From Methylococcaceae bacterium UBA7658 (lineage in GTDB: Bacteria; Pseudomonadota; Gammaproteobacteria; Methylococcales; Methylomonadaceae): DNA of 27,615 bases. This document shows positions 14,054 through 20,764 of this stretch, piece by piece; the stretch's first letter is position 1; every line of letters starts with the position of its first letter. A program made the position numbers and the translations under genes. The notes beneath the pieces are model-generated. The model ran no database searches and was not told the DNA's origin. It worked only from the letters and a program-made list of their open reading frames with translations. Location of the stretch: contig DLHW01000070.1 of the NCBI GenBank assembly GCA_002483425.1, forward strand, positions 74,303 through 101,917. Direction: 5' to 3'.

Positions 14054-14518
14054 ATGAAAATCTACCGGATCCATCGCCGCCAAAAACTCGCGCTTCCGAT
14101 TCAACAAGCCTGGACGTTTTTTTCATCGCCCCATAACCTTAACGCCATCACACCGGATTTTTTTCATGTTACAGTCACTTCCAAAGTGCCGGAGCGGATT
14201 TATAGTGGATTGATGATCAGTTACGTCATGACAGCGGTAGCCGGGATACCCATGGCGTGGCTTTCGGAAATCAGTCATTGCGACGAGCCTAAGCGTTTTG
14301 TCTACGAGCAACGTATCGGGCCGTTCAAATTTTGGAGTCACGAAGTATGCTTAACAAGTTTAGACAACGGCGTCGTCCTTGAAGACATTGTTTTTTACGT
14401 CATGCCGTTCGGATGGTTCGGCCGGCTCCTGAACAAATTTCTGATTGCTAATAAACTTGATCGGATATTTAAAGTCCGGCATGATTATTTAAAAGCGCGT
14501 TGGGATCTCGCCGGATAA
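14054..14518 (+). CDS. SRPBCC-family (START/polyketide-cyclase-like) ligand-binding protein
   Basis: The 154-residue protein has the helix-grip fold pattern of SRPBCC proteins: an N-terminal strand and helix (LALPIQQAWTFFSSPHNLNAITPDF), the middle ISYVMTAVAGIPMAWLSEI strands, the conserved FVYEQRIGPFKFWSHEVCL, and a long C-terminal helix (RIFKVRHDYLKARW). The LEDIVFYVMPFGWFG turn is typical of the CDP-paratose epimerase-associated and cyclase/dehydrase subgroup. Such proteins bind hydrophobic ligands; no catalytic role can be assigned. It sits 12 bp after a lipocalin, another small-hydrophobe binder, which supports a shared lipid-related role by context only. Confidence 0.82.
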   Translation: MKIYRIHRRQKLALPIQQAWTFFSSPHNLNAITPDFFHVTVTSKVPERIYSGLMISYVMTAVAGIPMAWLSEISHCDEPKRFVYEQRIGPFKFWSHEVCLTSLDNGVVLEDIVFYVMPFGWFGRLLNKFLIANKLDRIFKVRHDYLKARWDLAG

Positions 14519-14594
14519 TGGCTCGAGTAAACCGAAAATGCTTGCGATAATATAAAAAGTAAGCGGCCTTCATTCAGAACTTTCAGTATTTAAG

Positions 14595-15422
14595 ATGTTA
14601 GAAATCGGCAAAATCAACCGGCTTAAAATCGTTAGCCACGTGGGTCCGGAAATTTATCTTAGCGGCCCCGGCGCAGCTAAAATTCTGCTGACCGGTAAAA
14701 AGCCGCCCTCCGGTTGCGACATAGGCGATGTTCTCGAGGTATTCGTGTATGCCGATAGCGACGGTCATTTAGCGGCGACTGTAACGGCGCCCAAGGCGGT
14801 CGCCGACGACATTGCTTGGTTAAGAGTGGTTTCGGTTAATCGCACCGGCGCATTTCTGGACTGGGGGTTGCCAAAGGATTTACTCGTTCCCCGTATCGAA
14901 CAGCATCAAGAACTGGAAGCCGGCAAATTTTATCTCGTTAAACTTTATCTCGACAGCCAAAACCGTATTTTAGGCACAACTAAAATCGACCGTTACTTGA
15001 CCGATGAAGGTCCTTATTTCAAGACCGGTCAAGCCGTATCGCTTTTAATTGCGGATCGCACCAGTCTCGGCGTTAAAGCTGTCGTTAATAATACCCATTG
15101 GGGGATGTTGTACGAAAACGAAATTTTCCAAGCCATTCAACAAGGCCAAAAACTCGAAGGCTTTATCAAACATATCCGGCCCGATTTTAGACTCGATCTC
15201 AGTCTTTACCGGCCCGGTTACGGTAAGGTCGCCGCTATCGAAGATAAAATACTGGAACAGCTTAATGCGAAAGACGGCTTTCTGCCCTTGAGCGATAAAA
15301 GTCCGCCGGAAACGATTTATGCAGCCTTAGGCGTCAGTAAGAAGGTCTACAAACAAGCGATCGGCGCATTGTATAAAAAAAAGCGGGTACTGATTGAGAC
15401 GGGCGGAATAAGGCTGATATAA
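14595..15422 (+). CDS. cvfB: CvfB/YitL-like RNA-binding protein with S1 domains and winged helix
   Basis: The 275-residue protein matches the CvfB family in length and layout: an N-terminal S1-like domain (about 1-65), a central S1 domain (WLRVVSVNRTGAFLDWGLPKDLLVP, about 74-135), a third S1-like domain (about 140-205, with HWGMLYENEIF and GFIKHIRPDFRLDLSL), and a C-terminal winged helix (about 215-275, DKSPPETIYAALGVSKKVYKQAI in pieces). CvfB proteins bind RNA; in Staphylococcus CvfB affects virulence gene expression, but the role in Gram-negative bacteria is not established. The gene stands alone, 76 bp after the SRPBCC gene, and its TAA runs straight into a terminator-like structure. Confidence 0.85.
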   Translation: MLEIGKINRLKIVSHVGPEIYLSGPGAAKILLTGKKPPSGCDIGDVLEVFVYADSDGHLAATVTAPKAVADDIAWLRVVSVNRTGAFLDWGLPKDLLVPRIEQHQELEAGKFYLVKLYLDSQNRILGTTKIDRYLTDEGPYFKTGQAVSLLIADRTSLGVKAVVNNTHWGMLYENEIFQAIQQGQKLEGFIKHIRPDFRLDLSLYRPGYGKVAAIEDKILEQLNAKDGFLPLSDKSPPETIYAALGVSKKVYKQAIGALYKKKRVLIETGGIRLI

Positions 15423-15507
15423 AAACCCCGCCGCGCTTCTTTCAACGTCTGGTATAACAAGGTCATCAATTATAACGAGCTTAAAATACTTATACGCGGG
15501 GCTTTTT
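15421..15507 (+). terminator. Long-loop terminator-like structure after cvfB
   Basis: AAAAACCCCGC (15421-15431) can pair with GCGGGG, bulged C, TTTTT (15496-15507) around a loop of about 64 bases. The GGGG can alternatively pair with CCCC at 15515-15518 (GGGG-C-TTTT with AAAA-CCCC). The long loop is unusual for a simple terminator, so confidence is moderate. Confidence 0.5.
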
Positions 15508-15589
15508 AATAAAACCCCAACCCGATAAAAAAATTAGCCTATACTCATCTAACAAATTCCATTGACTGCTCTGTCTAGGGGTGTTCTCT

Positions 15590-16057
15590 ATGTTGTTTAG
15601 CGATCAAATAAAACTAAAACACATTTTTTTTCTTCATTTATTAGCTGCAGTATTGCTGATTTTTTCTCCAACCTCGATGGCGGCCGAGCGTATCGGCTTG
15701 GTAAAAACCTACGAACCAATGGCAACCGTTATCCGGAACGGGGTCGAAAGCAAACTGGAGATCGGTTCGGAAATATTTGAAGGTGATGAGATTGCTACCG
15801 ATTCCAGCGGCGCGGTGGGTATCATCTTTACTGACGGCGCCGTTCTTACCTTGGGTCCGAGCGGTAAATTGATTGTGGAGAATTTCTTATTTAAACCGGC
15901 GGAGAAAAATGTTTCCTTTATATCTAAGATATTTAAAGGCACGGTTGCGTTTGCGTCCGGCGCTATCGGTAGAATTTCGCCTGAGTCTGTGCAATTTGAA
16001 ACGCCAACCGCTACTTTAGGCTTGCGGGGCACAAAAATCTTGATTGAAGTGGAGTAG
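15590..16057 (+). CDS. Periplasmic FecR-domain protein
   Basis: The 155-residue protein has a Sec signal peptide (cleaved near SPTSMAAERIG) and a FecR-type domain (about 35-155): EIGSEIFEGDEIATDSSGAVGI, in two conserved pieces, is the usual GxxLxxGDxIxTxxxG motif, and it ends with the family's TPTATLGLRGTKILIEVE. Unlike true FecR anti-sigma regulators it has no N-terminal cytosolic domain or membrane helix, so it is more likely a periplasmic sensor or ligand-binding module. The start is taken as ATG at 15590, with AGGGG 8 bases upstream; a GTG at 15581 is in frame but overlaps that ribosome site. It is followed after 37 bp by the OmpA-like gene, and the three genes to 18746 read as one operon. 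Confidence 0.85.
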   Translation: MLFSDQIKLKHIFFLHLLAAVLLIFSPTSMAAERIGLVKTYEPMATVIRNGVESKLEIGSEIFEGDEIATDSSGAVGIIFTDGAVLTLGPSGKLIVENFLFKPAEKNVSFISKIFKGTVAFASGAIGRISPESVQFETPTATLGLRGTKILIEVE

Positions 16058-16094
16058 GTTGCCAAACGCTATTCGATTTTAGGAGCATTTTTTT

Positions 16095-16688
16095 ATGATT
16101 ATTCGAATATTACTAGTCTCTTTGTTTGTTAGCATTTTAGCCGCCTGTTCGGGAACGACCGTAGTGCTTGTGCCCGACGCCAAAGGCAAAGTCGGGCAAG
16201 TGGACGTTACTACCAAAGTGGGCACCACGCGCCTGTCCAAAGCCAATGAAAGCGCTGAAGCCGTTAAATCCGATAAAGCGCCGAGCGCTGCCGTTCAACT
16301 GAGCGCCGATAAGATTAATGATATGTTCGGCCAGACTCTGGCAAAAGAACCCATGGCGCCGGAACATATCGTATTGTACTTTTCAACCGGAAGCGCCGAG
16401 CTATTGCCTAACGAAGCGGCGAAGCTGGAAAATGCAAAATCGGCAATAAAACTCCGTAATTCGTGCGACATCAGTGTTATTGGGCACAGCGACACCGTTG
16501 GCGATTACAAATTGAATCAAGGCATTTCCGATCAACGCGCTGAAAATGTGAAAGCCGCTTTAATTGGTCTCGGCGCAGATGGAAAATGCATGGATACGCG
16601 CTATTACGGCGAGAGCGATTTAGCCGTGCCGACAGCCGATAATGTCGATGAACCGCAAAACCGGCGTGTGGAAGTCGAAATAAGGTAA
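16095..16688 (+). CDS. OmpA-family peptidoglycan-binding lipoprotein
   Basis: The 197-residue protein has a lipobox LAAC (Cys at about residue 18), a variable linker (about 20-85), and a C-terminal OmpA domain (about 88-197). The domain shows VLYFSTGSAELLP, the GHSDTVGDYKLNQGISDQRA core, in which the Asp and Arg bind diaminopimelate of peptidoglycan, and YYGESDL...QNRRVEVEI at the end. It should anchor the outer membrane to the wall. A signal-sequence lipoprotein of this type between a FecR-domain protein and a CHASE2 receptor suggests a cell-envelope sensing complex; that is inference. The ATG at 16095 follows a TTTTAGGAGC ribosome site. Its stop is 6 bp from the next start. Confidence 0.92.
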   Translation: MIIRILLVSLFVSILAACSGTTVVLVPDAKGKVGQVDVTTKVGTTRLSKANESAEAVKSDKAPSAAVQLSADKINDMFGQTLAKEPMAPEHIVLYFSTGSAELLPNEAAKLENAKSAIKLRNSCDISVIGHSDTVGDYKLNQGISDQRAENVKAALIGLGADGKCMDTRYYGESDLAVPTADNVDEPQNRRVEVEIR

Positions 16689-16694
16689 AAAACC

Positions 16695-18746
16695 TTGCGC
16701 GGCTTACTAACCGGACTGAAAAAACCGGCATTTTCGTTAGCGCCAAGTGCAAAAGAAAAGCTGCAAAATATCGTTACCGGCGGATTATTAACCGTTTTGC
16801 TGTTTGTGTTAAGCGCCAAATACCCTTGGGTTTTGGATGGCATAGACAATTCCATCAGCGATAACCAAATCGGATGGTTATCGAAACCGGCGCTCTCTCC
16901 GGTTCCGGTTATCGTCGAAGTTGATGAGAAGAGTTTGCAAAAATACGGGCAATGGCCTTGGCCGCGTTATCAAGTTTCACGGTTTCTTGAAGCAATCCAG
17001 CAAGCCGGCGCAACAGCCGCCGGTATCGATGCGGTTTTCGCCGAACCCGACCGCACTTCGCCTTTACAAATCCAACGCGCTATCCAGCGTGACTTAAATC
17101 AACAACTCCCGTTAACGTCAATCAATGAAACCGTAAGAGATTACGATGTCATCCTTAGCAAAACCTTAGCCTCCGGGCCTTTTGTGCTCAGTTATTTTTT
17201 TAATTTTGATCAATCTAACGATGGTTCTTATTCGTGCGCGCCTAAATCGGCCAGCGGAGCGGCTATCGCCTTAGAAGGTATGAAGAATGAACCGCGGTTG
17301 CCTAGCGCTTCCGGCATTCTTTGTAATGTTAGCCTCATTCAAAATGCTGCTAAAGCAAGCGGATTTATTAATTCCATGCCCGATAAAGACGGCATTTATC
17401 GAAAAACACCGCTGCTAATCCAATTTAATCGTAAGCTTTACCCGAGTTTAGCTTTGCAAACCTATTTAACGGCGAAACGTATCGACAATTTTCTGTTGAC
17501 GGTAAGCGACAACGGTCTGCGTTTGAAGGCAGGAAACGTAACCGTTCCGCTGGATAATACTGGACGTTTATTGATTAAATTCCCGCTGAAAAATCAGCAC
17601 TTTAATAAAGTTTCGGCGAGCGATTTGCTGGCGGGGGCGATACAACCGGATACGTTAAAAGACCGGATTGTTTTTGCCGGATTTTCCGCCACCGGTTTGC
17701 ATGAAATCCGGCCGACCGCCAATTCGCCGCAATTTCTGGGTGTTGAATTTCATGCCGCTATCGTGGACAACCTGTTAAGACAGGATTTCTTGCAACGGCC
17801 TAATCATTCCCGCGGGATCCAATTGCTAATCGCCGCCGTTCTCACCTTGGGTTTATTTGCCGGATTGGCTCACCGGGGACCGGTTGCTAGCGTCGCTATC
17901 CCCGGTCTTATAATCATCGCGCTGTTAGCTTCTTCGCAATGGCTGCTGGCGCAGAAAGGTATGGTGATTTCACCTGCATTACCGGTTTTGATGGTGTTGC
18001 TGTCGCTGCTAGTTTTGACCGTGATGAAGTACATTCGCGAATACATACGCGCTAAGGAAATGACGTTGCTCGTCGCCCGTACTCAAGAAGGCATTATCGG
18101 CAGTTTTTGCTCCATGTCCGAATACCGGGATCCAGAAACCGGCGCTCATATTAAGCGCACCCAAGAGTACATTAAAATCTTGGCGCGGCATTTGCAAAAC
18201 CACCCAAAATTTAAATCCGTTTTGACGGACGACGTAATTGAGTTGTTATTTAAGGCCGCTCCCCTCCACGACATCGGCAAAATCGGTATTCGCGATCATA
18301 TTTTGCTCAAAAAAGACCGTCTCAACGACAACGAATTTCTTATCATGCAGTCCCATCCTCAAATCGGAGCCGACATTATCTGTTCGGTCGCTGCGCAAAT
18401 CGGCTGGAACCCATTCATGCAAATAGCCCATCAAATTTGTTTATGCCACCAAGAAAAATGGGACGGTAGCGGGTACCCTAAAGGCTTGTCGGGCGACGAC
18501 ATACCGTTTCCCGCTCGCTTCATGGCGTTGGCGGATGTCTACGACGCCTTGATCAGCAAGCGCTGTTACAAGCCCGCATTTTCGCATAACAAGGCGGTTG
18601 GCATCATCAAAGAAGGAAAACATAAGCATTTCGATCCAATACTTGTCGAAACTTTCGAAGCAATTCATGGAGAATTCCGCGAGATCGCGCTCCGTTTTTT
18701 GGACAACGACGATCAAAAAAACACCTTATTAGCAAACGATAGCTAA
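16695..18746 (+). CDS. CHASE2 sensor protein with C-terminal HD-GYP domain (c-di-GMP phosphodiesterase-like)
   Basis: The 683-residue protein has an N-terminal membrane helix (about 26-42), a periplasmic CHASE2 domain (about 55-370, with VIVEVDEKSLQKYGQWPWPR), three membrane helices (about 375-446), and a cytosolic HD-GYP domain (about 465-665). HD-GYP domains hydrolyse cyclic di-GMP. The ligands Glu481, His485, His525-Asp526, His554, His585 and Asp614 and the DGSGYP loop (about 590-595) are visible, but the usual HHE is HQE (Gln586), which removes one metal ligand. The start is TTG at 16695, with AAGG about 9 bases upstream and the OmpA stop 6 bp before it. The CHASE2 ligand is unknown. CHASE2 is more often coupled to adenylate cyclase; here it is coupled to HD-GYP, linking envelope sensing to c-di-GMP turnover. 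Confidence 0.9.
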   Translation: MRGLLTGLKKPAFSLAPSAKEKLQNIVTGGLLTVLLFVLSAKYPWVLDGIDNSISDNQIGWLSKPALSPVPVIVEVDEKSLQKYGQWPWPRYQVSRFLEAIQQAGATAAGIDAVFAEPDRTSPLQIQRAIQRDLNQQLPLTSINETVRDYDVILSKTLASGPFVLSYFFNFDQSNDGSYSCAPKSASGAAIALEGMKNEPRLPSASGILCNVSLIQNAAKASGFINSMPDKDGIYRKTPLLIQFNRKLYPSLALQTYLTAKRIDNFLLTVSDNGLRLKAGNVTVPLDNTGRLLIKFPLKNQHFNKVSASDLLAGAIQPDTLKDRIVFAGFSATGLHEIRPTANSPQFLGVEFHAAIVDNLLRQDFLQRPNHSRGIQLLIAAVLTLGLFAGLAHRGPVASVAIPGLIIIALLASSQWLLAQKGMVISPALPVLMVLLSLLVLTVMKYIREYIRAKEMTLLVARTQEGIIGSFCSMSEYRDPETGAHIKRTQEYIKILARHLQNHPKFKSVLTDDVIELLFKAAPLHDIGKIGIRDHILLKKDRLNDNEFLIMQSHPQIGADIICSVAAQIGWNPFMQIAHQICLCHQEKWDGSGYPKGLSGDDIPFPARFMALADVYDALISKRCYKPAFSHNKAVGIIKEGKHKHFDPILVETFEAIHGEFREIALRFLDNDDQKNTLLANDS

Positions 18747-18796
18747 GTTATCCAGTTTTTAAGCCAGTATTCACAACCTATATGAAAGGGGGTGAG

Positions 18797-18868
18797 ATGG
18801 CGTCAATATTTGTTTCATGTCCGGCGCACTTATGTAAAACTAAGCATCGAATACGTGACCGGGGGTGA
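18797..18868 (+). CDS. Possible 23-codon peptide ORF upstream of the radical SAM gene
   Basis: ATG at 18797 opens 23 codons, MASIFVSCPAHLC followed by KTKHRIRDRG. It is directly preceded by AAGGGGGTGA (18786-18795), a near-perfect match to the anti-Shine-Dalgarno, although the spacing to the ATG is very short. Its TGA (18866-18868) ends 2 bp before the ATG of the radical SAM gene, so translation would be coupled. It contains two cysteines. It might be a RiPP precursor or a regulatory leader, or not translated at all. Confidence 0.3.
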   Translation: MASIFVSCPAHLCKTKHRIRDRG

Positions 18869-18870
18869 AA

Positions 18871-20391
18871 ATGTTAAACGAACATTCATTGTATCTCGAT
18901 AATAAATATCTGAATAAAGCCGAATATCATCTCGGGCGGTTGTACTTATATTCCATGCCGCGTTATGCAACCATCGTATTAGGAAATGGTTGTAATATCG
19001 ATTGCAGGCACTGCTATCAATTTAAAAACGGCGATAATTTGTTGCGCGATCCGCAAATCGGCATTGACCTGCGCCGTGAATTAACTGCTTTTTATCCCTA
19101 TTTATCGACGCTGAGAATTCAAGGCGGCGAAGTTTTCGCGTTACGCGGTTTTGAACAGTTATTAGACGATATAAAGGCCTTTGTTAAGCGACCTATTGTC
19201 AGCATCAGCACTAACGGAACCCTTATCGACGAGCGCTGGGCGCGGCGATTGGTGGATTTGCCGTTACAGTCGATGACTGTGTCTTTAGACGGAGCCACCT
19301 CCGCTACGTATGAAAAAATTAGACGCGGCGCAGACTTTCACAAGGTTCTCGAAAATATTCGTAGAATCCAAACGCTGAAACAAGTCAACAGAAGCACCTT
19401 TCCGGTATTAGACGTGTTTTTTGTCATCATGCGAAGTAATTTCCGGGAGATTCCATTATTACTCAACCTTTTAATAGAACTCGGTATCAATCAGGTTTCG
19501 TTTCAAACGATGCTGGTCGATCAGCGTAACCTTGACCGTGAGCCTGCTCTTGCCAACGAAGAAACCATCAGGGAACCCGTGGAAGTTCGCGAACTTTACG
19601 ATATCTTAAAAAAAGTCGCCATAACCCAAGCGCCTTGGTTTCAAAGGATTGCCTGGAGCGGTTTGCATTCTTTATTTTGCGAGCATGGGTTGAATGCTGA
19701 TTTTTTGCAAGAACAAACCTGCACCTTGACGCCTGACCAGAATACTGCAGCGCCGGGGGCGATGGAGGAAATCAACTCGCACGCTCATCTAATGCCGCCG
19801 GATATTCATCCCGAACTGGGAGAGTTTCCAGAGGTTAATGTTATCGCCGGTAGCCGAATTCCCGATACTTGCCCAAACCCTTGGTCAACCTTATTTATCA
19901 CCGAAAACGGCGACGTTTCACTCTGTTTTTTGTCCGATCCCGTCGGAAACCTTTATCAAACACCGCTAATACAACTTTGGAACGGATCTGCCGCTATAGC
20001 TAAACGGAGTAATATGCTAAACGGTAAATATTTACAGAGCGGATGCTCTGAGTTGTGGTGCAATTGGCGGGAAGGTTCTCATAACTTAGCGCCGACTACG
20101 GAATCCTGGCGGCAATTGCTCAAGCTAAGCGCAACGATTGTCAATCGGATATCTTCTCAGCAAATTCAACCGGCGCAAGATGCATTCAGAAACGAGGCTC
20201 AAACTAAAGGACTACAAGCTGTTCGGCGGTTGTTGCAAGCACAAAACAGCCGGATTAAAGAGTTAGAAACCCAGATTGCCGATCTTTGGGATAAAAACGG
20301 CGTTCTACATAACGCAGGTCAACAACATATCGAACATTTGGAAGAAAAAGTAAAAGCGTTGGAAGAGCTACTTAAATCGCCGGATGCATAG
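18871..20391 (+). CDS. Radical SAM protein with SPASM-like C-terminal cysteines and a coiled-coil tail
   Basis: The 506-residue protein has a radical SAM domain (about 30-290): Cys41, Cys45 and Cys48 in GNGCNIDCRHCYQ form the CxxxCxxC [4Fe-4S] motif, followed by LRIQGGEVF (the GGE-type SAM motif) and SISTNGT. The C-terminal part has further cysteines (DTCPNPWSTLFI, VSLCFL, SGCSELWCNW) in a SPASM-like pattern, so auxiliary clusters are likely. Residues about 455-505 (RIKELETQIADLW and HLEEKVKALEELL) predict a coiled coil. The substrate is unknown; such proteins modify peptides, sugars or lipids. The start is ATG at 18871, with GGGGGTGA just upstream; a GTG at 18865 is in frame. The TAG stop at 20389-20391 uses the first base of IS remnant copy 2, so the native C-terminus may be lost. 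Confidence 0.82.
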   Translation: MLNEHSLYLDNKYLNKAEYHLGRLYLYSMPRYATIVLGNGCNIDCRHCYQFKNGDNLLRDPQIGIDLRRELTAFYPYLSTLRIQGGEVFALRGFEQLLDDIKAFVKRPIVSISTNGTLIDERWARRLVDLPLQSMTVSLDGATSATYEKIRRGADFHKVLENIRRIQTLKQVNRSTFPVLDVFFVIMRSNFREIPLLLNLLIELGINQVSFQTMLVDQRNLDREPALANEETIREPVEVRELYDILKKVAITQAPWFQRIAWSGLHSLFCEHGLNADFLQEQTCTLTPDQNTAAPGAMEEINSHAHLMPPDIHPELGEFPEVNVIAGSRIPDTCPNPWSTLFITENGDVSLCFLSDPVGNLYQTPLIQLWNGSAAIAKRSNMLNGKYLQSGCSELWCNWREGSHNLAPTTESWRQLLKLSATIVNRISSQQIQPAQDAFRNEAQTKGLQAVRRLLQAQNSRIKELETQIADLWDKNGVLHNAGQQHIEHLEEKVKALEELLKSPDA

Positions 20392-20582
20392 GAAGCTCTG
20401 ATTAAGGCGTTAAGCGGGTTATGGGTAATAGCGCCATGCCTTGCTCTACATCCTGCCTCAATGCAGTCGAGTTATAACGGTAAATGATTGATTGTTTTGG
20501 TAGAATATCCTAACGGCACAAAAGTCTGCCGAACCAGTTGCTCCATCTGGGTATGAATGAAATAAACTTGTTCAGAGTTCCC
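20391..20582. mobile_element. IS5-like remnant, copy 2 (about 190 bp), abutting the radical SAM stop codon
   Basis: The left end GGAAGCTCTGATTAAGGC and the right end, reversed, GGGAACTCTGAACAAGTTTATT are the same two ends as in copy 1 (4130-4252), in the opposite orientation. The interior differs from copy 1. Read on the minus strand it has a short start-like MEQLVRQTF frame, which may be a stub of a transposase N-terminus, but it ends within about 20 codons. No clean target duplication is seen (CATA on the left, TTAA on the right). Confidence 0.65.
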
Positions 20583-20764
20583 TTAAATAACAATAACCGG
20601 CAATGGAACGCCAAGGGGTTGTCATTTAACTTGGCGCTGAGTTAAGAGATGAGATGCGCAGCTTTTATTTTCAATTATGTTAATCCTTTAATTACGCCGG
20701 TTTTGCTGTCGCCCGGGTGTCATGACAAAAAAGTAATATCATTTTGAATGAATACCGAACAACC
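20583..20764. other. Spacer between the IS remnant and the membrane NDT/TIR-like gene
   Basis: No gene is seen. CGCCAAG and CTTGGCG form a 7-bp stem with a 14-base loop (about 20610-20637), without a T-run. The promoter of the following gene must lie here or in the IS remnant, but I could not assign one. Confidence 0.35.
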
